NCBI RefSeq assembly: GCF_000520975.1
Contig: NZ_JACB01000015.1
Span: forward strand, 124,001-188,000
Direction of reading: 5' to 3'
DNA length: 64,000 nt
From: Aquimarina megaterium XH134
GTDB lineage: Bacteria; Bacteroidota; Bacteroidia; Flavobacteriales; Flavobacteriaceae
Part shown: positions 56,065 to 64,000 of the stretch, piece by piece
Position numbering within the stretch: the stretch's first letter is position 1
Layout of the letters: each line of letters starts with the position of its first letter
The notes under the pieces: generated by a model
Database searches by the model: none
What the model was told of the DNA's origin: nothing
The model's input: only the letters and a program-made list of their open reading frames with translations
Translations under genes and position numbers: made by a program

Positions 56065-56390
56065 TATTTTAATTTTTCGTTGTTATGGTGACGATCGTGA
56101 TCTCTTTTTGTTTTAATATCCAGCTTTTTATCAAAAGCTTCCTGAAGATTAATTCCTGTTTGATTAGCCAAACATAATACCACAAACAAAACATCGGCCA
56201 ATTCTTCTCCTAGATCTTTATTTTTATCACTCTCTTTTTCACTTTGTTCGCCATAACGTCGTGCTATAATTCTGGCAACTTCTCCTACTTCTTCGGTAAG
56301 CTGCGCCATATTGGTTAATTCATTAAAATACCGTACTCCATGATTTTTGATCCAATCATCTACAGCACGTTGGGCATCCTGGATATTCAT
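56064..56390 (-). CDS. MazG-like nucleotide pyrophosphohydrolase
   Basis: 108 residues. It has the all-alpha NTP pyrophosphatase motif with two acidic pairs: LTEEVGEVARIIARR and GEELADVLFVVLCLA (ExxE ... ExxD). A small family member related to MazG and dCTPase-type house-cleaning enzymes. It hydrolyses nucleoside triphosphates to monophosphate and PPi; the preferred base is not known. It starts 2 bases after the stop of the DUF3857 gene. Confidence 0.9.
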   Translation of the reverse strand: MNIQDAQRAVDDWIKNHGVRYFNELTNMAQLTEEVGEVARIIARRYGEQSEKESDKNKDLGEELADVLFVVLCLANQTGINLQEAFDKKLDIKTKRDHDRHHNNEKLK

Positions 56391-56392
56391 AA

Positions 56393-58417
56393 TTATATTT
56401 TTTTAAGCACTATCTGTTCATTTTCTTTTTCAATAACTTGATTATAAAACTCTTTTAATGTCAAATAATAATCTGAAGGAAGAAAAGCAACATTAACAGT
56501 TTCATTAACAACAATTTGTATCATCCCATTGGCTATATTTGACCTAAATGAAAAAGCACCTATGTTTTCTGGCATTTTAAAAGCTCCCGATTTTGGAAGT
56601 TCGGCTACCTCATATCCTTCAGGAATTTTGATACTTACCATATAGGCATTAGTAAACCCATAACCAAAATCTATTGGATATTCTCTATTGTTAGATTTAA
56701 ATACATTTTCTTTATCTCTTAAAAATAACAACGGAGAAAAATACATCTCATTTTCGATAGATTCTACCTGGTCGTAAGATATAAAATTAAAGCTTTCGCT
56801 AACTCCTTTCCCGGCTTCATTTATACCTTTAACAGTATATTCTTCAATTTCGTCTAAGCCAAACCTTTTCTTAAAACGCTTTACTTTACTTTCATCATCT
56901 TTTGCTTCATTTTCTATCCTAAAATCATGTGCAAAATAATCCATATGACGAACATTAAATTTTCCTTTTACAGCACCATCTTTATCAATTTGACATTGTG
57001 CACTATATCTTTTTAAAGAAGGTCTTTTTGGTCTAAAGTTTACTCTTTGTGAAGTACCATTTTTAGAAATTACTCTTCCAGATCCACGAATTACTCGATC
57101 TGGTAAAACATTAGGTAAAGCATATCTATCTGTAGCATCTAAGTACACATGACTACCATCGGCTAATTTTACTCTGGATATCACATAATTAAAGCCATCT
57201 ACAGTAGGAAACAGAGCAATAACTCTGTTACTTGCACTTACTAATACAGGATTAGCATCCAGGCCAACATGAGATAACATAGAAGTAAGCATCAGATTAA
57301 TTTCTGCAGAATTACCTGTCTTTTCTTTATATGCTTTTTTAACTCCCACACTTGTACCCACAGCATACGCATCATTCCATCGCATCCTTTTTTTCACATA
57401 ATTGAATACTTTCATCATTTTGGTTGTCTGATTTTCTGAGCGCGACACTACGGCTTTTAAATCTTCTTCATAATAACTTTTCTTTTTTAATTCTTCGCCA
57501 AAATTACCGCTTTTATAAATTGTTTTCGTAACATCTTCCCAGGTTGTAGAATAGTATTTAACAGGTGTATTTGGCCAATTAACACTAGATAACTCATAAC
57601 TTATACTCGAAATATAATTTTTCACATTTCCAGAAAACGGCTCTATTTTAAAAGCAGGAATATTGGTTGAATTAATTGTATTTTTAATAACCTTAAAATC
57701 AATATTGTTCATTGAAGTTGTTGAACTTAATGCTCCTCTTGACCCTCCTCCTGTTCTGGTCCTCGACATTAACGTAACTTTATCGTTATGTTTAGATTCC
57801 TTAATATCAATTGGAAGATATCCTGATGTAAACTTTTTGAATGTAAAATATTCTGGAGATTCAACTACTACATCGAGTTTTTTAATTGGTATTTCATATT
57901 GCAGATAGATTCTATCCATGTTGTATACAAATGGTGAAATGATCTTATATTTATACTCAATTATTGATCCTTCTTGTAAAGAGGGCATTGTAAATTTTAT
58001 TTGATCGTAATATTTAGAATATTCGTTTTTAAAAATTCCATCTTTTTTAAGTTTGGTTTCTACAATTTTATTATCAACCAAACTATAGGTAACCCCTTTT
58101 AAGCTCATTATTTTTTCATCCTCGCCATTTTTATGATATAAAAACACCTCATCTGTTGCATAATCAAATCCATCTTTTTTGTATAACTTGATTCTTTTAT
58201 ATACCTCGGTAATCAATTGAAAACCCTGAGATTGATTATAATTCATATGTACATGTTTCTTTTCATAAAGAACAGCAGCATGAGCCGTACTATCCATAGG
58301 ATAAGATTGCTCTGCCAATTCTTCTTTAGATACTTTTCCGTATTTATACTCCTGTGCAAAACCGCTTGCAGAAACTATAAAAAAGAAACCAAATAGTAAT
58401 GTATTTATATTTTTCAT
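56393..58417 (-). CDS. DUF3857 / transglutaminase-like exported protein (copy 2)
   Basis: 674 residues. Signal peptide 1-21 (LFGFFFIVSASGFA). DUF3857 spans about 60-230. A transglutaminase-like region lies near 300-420 (MRWNDAYAVGTSVGVKKAYKEKTGNSAEINLMLTSML in shortened form; key part KTGNSAEINLML). The position where active enzymes have Cys is Ser here, in GNSAEINLM. A C-terminal beta domain (DUF3858-like) follows. It probably lacks enzyme activity and may be a periplasmic binding or scaffold protein. Paralogue of the next gene upstream, 12 bases apart. Confidence 0.85.
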   Translation of the reverse strand: MKNINTLLFGFFFIVSASGFAQEYKYGKVSKEELAEQSYPMDSTAHAAVLYEKKHVHMNYNQSQGFQLITEVYKRIKLYKKDGFDYATDEVFLYHKNGEDEKIMSLKGVTYSLVDNKIVETKLKKDGIFKNEYSKYYDQIKFTMPSLQEGSIIEYKYKIISPFVYNMDRIYLQYEIPIKKLDVVVESPEYFTFKKFTSGYLPIDIKESKHNDKVTLMSRTRTGGGSRGALSSTTSMNNIDFKVIKNTINSTNIPAFKIEPFSGNVKNYISSISYELSSVNWPNTPVKYYSTTWEDVTKTIYKSGNFGEELKKKSYYEEDLKAVVSRSENQTTKMMKVFNYVKKRMRWNDAYAVGTSVGVKKAYKEKTGNSAEINLMLTSMLSHVGLDANPVLVSASNRVIALFPTVDGFNYVISRVKLADGSHVYLDATDRYALPNVLPDRVIRGSGRVISKNGTSQRVNFRPKRPSLKRYSAQCQIDKDGAVKGKFNVRHMDYFAHDFRIENEAKDDESKVKRFKKRFGLDEIEEYTVKGINEAGKGVSESFNFISYDQVESIENEMYFSPLLFLRDKENVFKSNNREYPIDFGYGFTNAYMVSIKIPEGYEVAELPKSGAFKMPENIGAFSFRSNIANGMIQIVVNETVNVAFLPSDYYLTLKEFYNQVIEKENEQIVLKKI

Positions 58418-58429
58418 TGCGATGGTTAT

Positions 58430-60343
58430 TTATTGTTGTTTTAATGCTATTCTTGATTTATCTATTTTCTTAATTTCGGATCTAAACCTTCTATATTCAT
58501 CATATTTTTCTTTCGGAAATGTACCGTCAACTATTTTTAAAAATCGTTTGAATTTGAGTTGCTTATCATCAATCTTTTCGAGTTCATAACTATAACTACC
58601 AAATACGGTTTCAATAGATTTTTTTTCGGGTAAATTCCCCATCATATATCCATCAGGTAAATTAATAATGTATTCATCTGTATTTACATACCCTCTTGAT
58701 ATTACCAAAGGGGTTTTTCTCGTATCATATTTAGGTAGATTAATCTGATCTCGACTAAAAAGATTAGGAGATATTAATAAACGGCTTCCTACTTTTTTAG
58801 CATAAGAAACACAAGAGATTTCTATGTCCTCTGTAAATTTGATATTGTCTTTATTATCATTAAGATTTATCTTACCGATTTCCAGATTATTGATATATCC
58901 CCAAAATTCTTTATAATATAATTTTTGATCTTTTGGTGTTTCAAACTGAATATTATAATTCCAGTCATATTCAAGTCCCTGCGATACTCTTTTTACAGTT
59001 GCAGACATGGATCTATCTACTTCAAGATTAACTGTAGCCGTAGTATGAAGTATATTTTCTTCAGGTTCATATTTCTTAGTTCTTTTAATGGTTCCTCCTT
59101 CAGGAGTAATTACCAGTACATCTCTATTATCAGTAAAATCACCTATAAAATTAAATGGGGTGGTTTGACTGGTACATTCAAGCCAGAGATCTTCTTCTTC
59201 ATCTGGTATATTAAGTATCACATGATTTCCTTGCATTGATGCAAATTCTGAGTCAATATCTCTTCTCTCATCAGCATAAACGACTGTATAATAAGAATTT
59301 ACACCCTGACTATCTAATAAAGATTTAGTATAGTTTGTTAGCGCTTTACAATCTCCATATCCTAATCGATCTACGTCTTCTGCCAAAAATGGGACCCAAC
59401 CTCCAATACCTAATTGTACACTTATATACCTGGTTTTATCCTGTACATATTCATAAATTAACTTAGCTTTCTCTTTTTTTGTTTTTGCATTCGCAACCAG
59501 TTTGCTTATCTTTTCGGTAGTCTCAGAAGGTAATTTACCTCTACCAGATATTAGTTTATTGTATTTCCATTTTCCAAAAGATTTCCAGTCTGTAGCTGCA
59601 CCCTTAACTCCTTCTAATGAGAATTCGTTTAATGCCACCTTTACCATCGGCGTCATATCATTTAGAGAAGGACTATATACTTCGGGTAATCGTGCTGGGA
59701 TATTAGAAATTGAATACGAAGTTTCCAGGTCGGTCTTATTTGTTTCGACCGGATAATCATCAAAATTTGTTTCTCTATATCTAATCGAGATTTTTGATGA
59801 ATTTAAAATCTTATAGTTAGATTTTTCAATACTTAATCTATATGCCAAAATTGGTTTCCAATATTTTATAAATGCTGTAGTTGAGCTTTCTACCTCACTT
59901 TCAAATGCAAGTGTATAAGGGTAATTTAAAGGGGTGTATTCAAAATATTTTATTCTATTATCATTCATTAATGAGATCCCATCAGAAACACTTCTATCTT
60001 TAAAATCCTTCTTTTTATATTTTTTAATTTCTTTACCAAAAGAATCATAAACTATAGCTTCTAGTCTTTTAATTTTTGTAGATGGGCTATACCCTTCATA
60101 AGAATCAGCATATCCGTTTCCATATTTATTAAGTACAGTAACAATTCTTTTGGTTTTTACAACAACAGAATTTATTGACTTTATCTCAATAGTAACTTCC
60201 TCGGATCTTACAATAGCATTAGCATTTTTAGTAAGTGTAGAATCTAAGAGTACAGCTTGTAGCCTTAAATCATCCTGAGCAGAGATTTGCCCAATACAGA
60301 ATAACATAAGCACAACTGAAACCAGTAGTATTTTTTGTAACAT
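58430..60343 (-). CDS. DUF3857 / transglutaminase-like exported protein (copy 1)
   Basis: 637 residues. Signal peptide 1-22 (LLVSVVLMLFCIGQISA). DUF3857 lies at about 50-230. The transglutaminase core (about 275-390) has YEYVQDKTRYISVQLG and RLGYGDCKALTNYTKSLL. This one keeps the catalytic Cys of the GDCKAL motif, and a His follows in GNHVILNI. A C-terminal DUF3858-like beta domain follows. It is likely an active periplasmic or secreted cysteine hydrolase or transamidase of unknown substrate. The adjacent downstream paralogue has lost the Cys, so the two may form an active/inactive pair. Confidence 0.88.
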   Translation of the reverse strand: MLQKILLVSVVLMLFCIGQISAQDDLRLQAVLLDSTLTKNANAIVRSEEVTIEIKSINSVVVKTKRIVTVLNKYGNGYADSYEGYSPSTKIKRLEAIVYDSFGKEIKKYKKKDFKDRSVSDGISLMNDNRIKYFEYTPLNYPYTLAFESEVESSTTAFIKYWKPILAYRLSIEKSNYKILNSSKISIRYRETNFDDYPVETNKTDLETSYSISNIPARLPEVYSPSLNDMTPMVKVALNEFSLEGVKGAATDWKSFGKWKYNKLISGRGKLPSETTEKISKLVANAKTKKEKAKLIYEYVQDKTRYISVQLGIGGWVPFLAEDVDRLGYGDCKALTNYTKSLLDSQGVNSYYTVVYADERRDIDSEFASMQGNHVILNIPDEEEDLWLECTSQTTPFNFIGDFTDNRDVLVITPEGGTIKRTKKYEPEENILHTTATVNLEVDRSMSATVKRVSQGLEYDWNYNIQFETPKDQKLYYKEFWGYINNLEIGKINLNDNKDNIKFTEDIEISCVSYAKKVGSRLLISPNLFSRDQINLPKYDTRKTPLVISRGYVNTDEYIINLPDGYMMGNLPEKKSIETVFGSYSYELEKIDDKQLKFKRFLKIVDGTFPKEKYDEYRRFRSEIKKIDKSRIALKQQ

Positions 60344-60365
60344 AAAAATTATTTTAGGGGGTGGT

Positions 60366-60818
60366 TTATTCTTTGTTTTTTGTGTCTACAGTTATAGTAA
60401 CAGGCCCATCATTAAGTAGTGATATTTTCATATCAGCTCCAAATACACCTGTACCTATTTTCTTTCCTAAATCCAACTCTAATCGTTGTACAAAATTCTT
60501 ATAGAGAGGAATTGCTATCTCTGGTTTTGCCGCTTTAATATAACTGGGTCTATTGCCTTTTTTGATACTGGCATGTAGTGTAAATTGACTTACTACTATA
60601 GCATCTCCATCTATATCCAATACACTTTTGTTCATTACACCGGCTTCATCTTCAAATATCCTAAGGCGAGATATTTTTCCTGATAACCAATCTATATCCT
60701 CTTGCGAATCCTTTTCTTCTATTCCTATTAGAATAAGTAATCCTTGATTTATATTTGAAACAATTTTTCCTTCGACACATACGGATGCCTCAGAAACTCT
60801 TTGAATTACGGCCCTCAT
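60366..60818 (-). CDS. dtd: D-aminoacyl-tRNA deacylase Dtd
   Basis: 150 residues. It begins MRAVIQRVSEASVCVEG and has the active-site motif SQFTLHASIKKGNRPSY plus the cross-subunit Gly-cisPro motif NDGPVTITVDT. It removes D-amino acids and glycine mischarged onto tRNAs. It lies 22 bases before the DUF3857 pair on the same strand and could be co-transcribed. Confidence 0.96.
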   Translation of the reverse strand: MRAVIQRVSEASVCVEGKIVSNINQGLLILIGIEEKDSQEDIDWLSGKISRLRIFEDEAGVMNKSVLDIDGDAIVVSQFTLHASIKKGNRPSYIKAAKPEIAIPLYKNFVQRLELDLGKKIGTGVFGADMKISLLNDGPVTITVDTKNKE

Positions 60819-61081
60819 TTATTTACCATTGATTTTAAAAAACAAAAGCTTTTTTATTACCCTACTTATCTGATATAGAACAACATGTTTTGTTTGCGTG
60901 TTTTTCATTCAATTATTACATTAAATAATTCCAAAAGTCATTTTAATTAACAACTTTATGGCACAAGTATACAGTGTTTGAGTTTCATTTTTCGGAACTG
61001 AGAATTTTTTTTTATTTTCTTATCAACTGATTTAGCACAACTTAGAAATTTAATCTGTTTTGCTGCCGTGGATTGCGAAAA

Positions 61082-62032
61082 TTATTCGTCGTCGTAATTA
61101 TTTTTTCTGTAGTGTTCTTCTTCTCCTTCAAGAATTTGTAAATAGCTTTTATATCTAGACCAGGCAATTTCTTCGTTATCTAATGCTTCTTTAACAGCAC
61201 ATTTTGGTTCATTAATATGCAAACAGTTATTAAACTTACAGCCTGATTTTAACTCAAAGAATTCGGGAAAATAATCTCCCAGTTCTTCTTTATCCATATC
61301 AACAACTCCAAAACCTTTTATCCCAGGTGTATCGATAATCTTGGCATCAAAATTAAGATCAAACATTTCTGCAAAAGTAGTCGTATGTAAACCTTGTTGG
61401 TGTTGATCGCTTATTTCGGCTGTTTTTAACGACAAATCGGGAGCAATTGTGTTAACTAAAGTAGATTTTCCTACCCCACTATGACCAGAAAACATACTTA
61501 CTTTATTTTTCATTATTGCTTTTACTTTGTCTACATTTTTACCATTCTTTGCAGATATTCCTATACATTCATATCCAATTTTTCTATATATCGCTGCCAG
61601 ATATTTAATCTCCAAAAGCTCATCTTCACTATATGTATCTATTTTATTAAAAAGCAAGATTGCTTTAATACCATATGCCTCTGCTGTAACTAAAAATCGA
61701 TCTATAAATGTTGTAAATGTTGTTGGATTATTTAAGGTTATTAATAAAAAGACCACATCTACATTTGAAGCAATGATGTGTGTCTGCTTTGACAGGTTTA
61801 CTGATTTTCTAATAATGTAATTATGCCTTTCGTGAATATATTCGATAACTCCCGTTTCCTGATCATTATTAGTTTCTAATTTAAAATCCACTAGATCTCC
61901 TACCGCCACAGGATTAGTACTTTTGATGCCTTTAATCCTAAATTTTCCTTTTATACGACATTCGTATACTTTTCCGTTATTAGTTTTTACGGTATACCAA
62001 CTTCCTGTAGATTTATAAACGGTACCTGTCAT
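61082..62032 (-). CDS. rsgA: RsgA, small ribosomal subunit biogenesis GTPase
   Basis: 316 residues. N-terminal OB fold, then a circularly permuted GTPase: G4 (LFNKIDTY), G5, then G1 (FSGHSGVGKSTLVN) and G3 (IDTPGIKGFG). A C-terminal zinc-binding domain follows (CKFNNCLHINEPKCAV). It helps the last steps of 30S maturation. Stand-alone gene. Confidence 0.97.
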   Translation of the reverse strand: MTGTVYKSTGSWYTVKTNNGKVYECRIKGKFRIKGIKSTNPVAVGDLVDFKLETNNDQETGVIEYIHERHNYIIRKSVNLSKQTHIIASNVDVVFLLITLNNPTTFTTFIDRFLVTAEAYGIKAILLFNKIDTYSEDELLEIKYLAAIYRKIGYECIGISAKNGKNVDKVKAIMKNKVSMFSGHSGVGKSTLVNTIAPDLSLKTAEISDQHQQGLHTTTFAEMFDLNFDAKIIDTPGIKGFGVVDMDKEELGDYFPEFFELKSGCKFNNCLHINEPKCAVKEALDNEEIAWSRYKSYLQILEGEEEHYRKNNYDDE

Positions 62033-62270
62033 AAATACAAAGATGCAAATATTAATATTTGTAGAGGCCCTATTTCTTTTCTTAATTAAAAAAACATAAA
62101 ATCCTACAAAGCAATTTCTTTACACAATTATTGTTCTTCTCTAAGATATTATACCAAAAATTTGGTAAAAAAATTGGCATAATGCATCATAGAAATATTA
62201 TTATATCAAAGTAAGCTTTTTTGACGATAAAATTTAATCGCAATACACTATCTTGTTTAAAAGAAAACAT

Positions 62271-62308
62271 AAACCCCACTCGTTATGAATCGCAGCGAAT
62301 GGGGTTTT
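62271..62308 (-). terminator. Terminator of the aromatic biosynthesis genes
   Basis: On the minus strand AAAACCCCATTCG and CGAGTGGGGTTT pair with one wobble round a 13-base loop. It starts 5 bases after the DAHP synthase stop. Confidence 0.8.
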
Positions 62309-62312
62309 TATA

Positions 62313-63395
62313 TTATCCTCTTGCCACTTTTTTCTGATGATTTATTGATTCCTGGTGAATTGCTTTATAAATACGAAGTATAAATTCTTCACTCAATCCA
62401 TTTTCTTCTCCTTCAAGAATCATTCTTCCCAATATTTCATTCCATCGTTTAGATTGTAAAATAGCAACATTTTGCTTGGCTTTTACTTTTCCTATATCAT
62501 CAGAAATTTTCATTCTCTTAGATAAAACTTCTAACAATTGATTATCTGCGATATCAATCTTAGCACGTAATTCGCTAAGTGCTTTTTGATATGCTTCATC
62601 TTCTCCAATCTCTTTACGAATTTTTAAATCTTTCATATATTGAATCAATGTTTCTGGCGTAATTTGTTGTTTGGCATCACTCCATGCATTATCGGGATCA
62701 TAATGTGTTTCTACTATAAGTCCATCAAAATTAAGATCCAAAGCTGTTTGAGACAGGTCAAAAATCAAATCTCTTCTTCCTGCAATGTGAGAAGGATCTA
62801 AGATCAATGGCAAATCTGGGAAACGATTTTGTAAATCGATCGGAATCTGCCACTCTGGGATATTACGATATTTTGTTTTCTCATATGTCGAAAACCCTCT
62901 ATGAATTACTCCTAGGTTCTTAACATCTGCAGTATAAAAACGTTCTACAGCACCCAACCAAAGAGATAAATCTGGGTTAATTGGGTTTTTTATTAAGACC
63001 GGATTATCGATTCCTTTACAGGCATCTGCAATATCCTGAACAATAAAAGGAGATACTGTACTTCTTGCTCCTATCCATAAAACATCAACTCCATGTTCTA
63101 AAGCTAATTCTACATGATGCGGATTTGCTACTTCTGTAGCGATCTTCATCCCAGTTTCTTCTTTAGCTCTTTGCAACCACTTTAACCCCAAAGCTCCTAC
63201 TCCTTCAAAGTTTCCAGGTCTTGTTCTTGGTTTCCAGATTCCTGCACGCAATACTGTGGCATCAGAATCTTTAAGTTGATGTGCTATTTTTACTACCTGG
63301 TCTTCTGTTTCGGCACTGCAAGGCCCTCCGATTACCAATGGATGATCCAGATTGTAATCATCTAACCAGTTTCTAAGTTCTTTTTTATTCTCCAT
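62313..63395 (-). CDS. Bifunctional DAHP synthase / chorismate mutase
   Basis: 360 residues. The N-terminal 265 form a class I beta-type DAHP synthase with VIGGPCSAET, VLRAGIWKPRTRPG and LDPSHIAGRRDL. The C-terminal 95 or so form an AroQ-type chorismate mutase (ELRAKIDIADNQLLEVLSKR ... KVKAKQNVAILQSKRW). In this fusion type the mutase domain often also acts as the allosteric sensor for prephenate. It lies 47 bases after tyrA, so one transcript encodes entry to the shikimate path and the chorismate-to-prephenate step. Confidence 0.95.
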   Translation of the reverse strand: MENKKELRNWLDDYNLDHPLVIGGPCSAETEDQVVKIAHQLKDSDATVLRAGIWKPRTRPGNFEGVGALGLKWLQRAKEETGMKIATEVANPHHVELALEHGVDVLWIGARSTVSPFIVQDIADACKGIDNPVLIKNPINPDLSLWLGAVERFYTADVKNLGVIHRGFSTYEKTKYRNIPEWQIPIDLQNRFPDLPLILDPSHIAGRRDLIFDLSQTALDLNFDGLIVETHYDPDNAWSDAKQQITPETLIQYMKDLKIRKEIGEDEAYQKALSELRAKIDIADNQLLEVLSKRMKISDDIGKVKAKQNVAILQSKRWNEILGRMILEGEENGLSEEFILRIYKAIHQESINHQKKVARG

Positions 63396-63442
63396 TTTTA
63401 TTTTTTATTCTTATTTATTAAAGTTTGTATTGGTTCTATAGC

Positions 63443-64000
63443 TTAAGCAATTCCTTTTAAAATTGTCTTTATATGATTTGTATCTTCCATTTCTCTATAT
63501 ACAGCTAAAAAATCATCATTTTCAATCAACTCTTTAAATTGAGCAAGATTAGCAATATATTCTTCTAATGTCTCTATTATATTTTCTTTATTATGCTTAA
63601 AAATTGGTGCCCACATAGCGGGAGAACTTTTTGCTAATCGAACAGTCGAAGCAAAACCACTACCTGCCATATCAAAAATATCTCTTTCGTTTTTCTCTTT
63701 CTCGATTACAGTTTTACCTAACATAAAAGAACTAATGTGTGATAAGTGCGAAACATAAGCAATATGCTTATCATGAGAAGAGGGATCCATATAACGAATT
63801 CGCATACCTAATCTAGAAAAAATCTCCATCCCCTTTTCTTGTAATTTAAATGCTGTTTTTTCTACCTCACAGATAATATTCGTTTTTCCTCTATATAAAT
63901 TTGCAATTGCTGCTTGTGGCCCAGAAAACTCTGTACCTGCAATTGGATGTACTGCCAAATAATTCCTTCTTTTGTCATGATTCTCTACAGCATTACATAA
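63443..64000 (-). CDS. tyrA: Prephenate dehydrogenase TyrA (5' end outside window)
   Basis: The C-terminal 185 or so residues are visible. The frame stays open to the window edge (NAVENHDKRRNYLAVHPIAG), so the apparent TTG start at 63958 is not the real one. AVHPIAGTEFSGP and HDKHIAYVSHLSHISSFML are the active-site segments of prephenate dehydrogenases. GFASTVRLAKSSPAMW is also typical. The NAD-binding Rossmann part lies outside. It makes 4-hydroxyphenylpyruvate for tyrosine and leads into the DAHP synthase-mutase gene. Confidence 0.92.
   Translation of the reverse strand, partial: LCNAVENHDKRRNYLAVHPIAGTEFSGPQAAIANLYRGKTNIICEVEKTAFKLQEKGMEIFSRLGMRIRYMDPSSHDKHIAYVSHLSHISSFMLGKTVIEKEKNERDIFDMAGSGFASTVRLAKSSPAMWAPIFKHNKENIIETLEEYIANLAQFKELIENDDFLAVYREMEDTNHIKTILKGIA

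Overview
The window is AT-rich and reads as chromosome from a marine member of the Flavobacteriaceae (Bacteroidota). The grounds are: gliding genes gldB and gldC; a type IX secretion C-terminal sorting domain on a secreted protein; promoters of the Bacteroidota form TTTG-N20-TAnnTTTG; a dcw cluster in the flavobacterial order without murF; a MurE with the meso-DAP DNPR motif; and a DnaG without zinc ligands. An Aquimarina-like genus would fit, but the genus cannot be fixed from sequence reading alone.

Layout. (1) 1-2568: 5' part of a hybrid sensor kinase, cut by the window edge. (2) About 2.6-19.7 kb is a variable region ending at a tRNA-Arg gene. It holds a three-gene set resembling tripartite alpha-helical pore-forming toxins (3575-6669) with a membrane-bound LytTR regulator beside it (6869-7990). 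After a long non-coding stretch with tRNA relics comes a tight three-gene operon of unknown function built round an intact calcineurin-like phosphoesterase (9505-14338). Then there is debris: a WYL regulator tail, broken IS3 and IS110 transposases, a frameshifted tail-fibre-like membrane protein, and a serine recombinase without its catalytic domain. Three copies of a hairpin repeat resembling the 3' end of the tRNA-Arg gene lie at 2.9, 8.5 and 19.5 kb. This suggests repeated insertion at the tRNA. (3) 19.8-36.1 kb: yqeY and the division and cell-wall cluster mraZ-rsmH-ftsL-ftsI-murE-mraY-murD-ftsW-murG-murC-ftsQ-ftsA-ftsZ, all on the minus strand. It has a readable MraZ operator at the start and a strong terminator after ftsZ. 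(4) 36.4-43.2 kb: alpha/beta hydrolase, EngB, an orphan protein, gldC/gldB, nadE, a degenerate response regulator and dnaG. (5) 43.4-64 kb: a T9SS-secreted multidomain protein, an outer-membrane protein with an ECF sigma/anti-sigma pair, a polyprenyl synthase, rlmN, a chalcone-isomerase-like/DUF2147 fusion, queA, aroA, a MazG-like enzyme, two DUF3857 transglutaminase-like proteins, dtd, rsgA, and the aromatic pair DAHP synthase-chorismate mutase and tyrA (cut by the window edge).

The best candidate for an undescribed system is the 9505-14338 operon: a 941-residue protein of no recognised family, a phosphoesterase with an unassigned C-terminal domain, and a small acidic protein. The first two overlap and the third follows at once. 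The operon is bracketed by a diverged direct repeat and a WYL-regulator remnant, and preceded by a near-perfect 49-base palindrome. A defence or conflict role is inferred from context and is not shown by the sequence. The second candidate is the toxin-like operon with its own membrane LytTR regulator.
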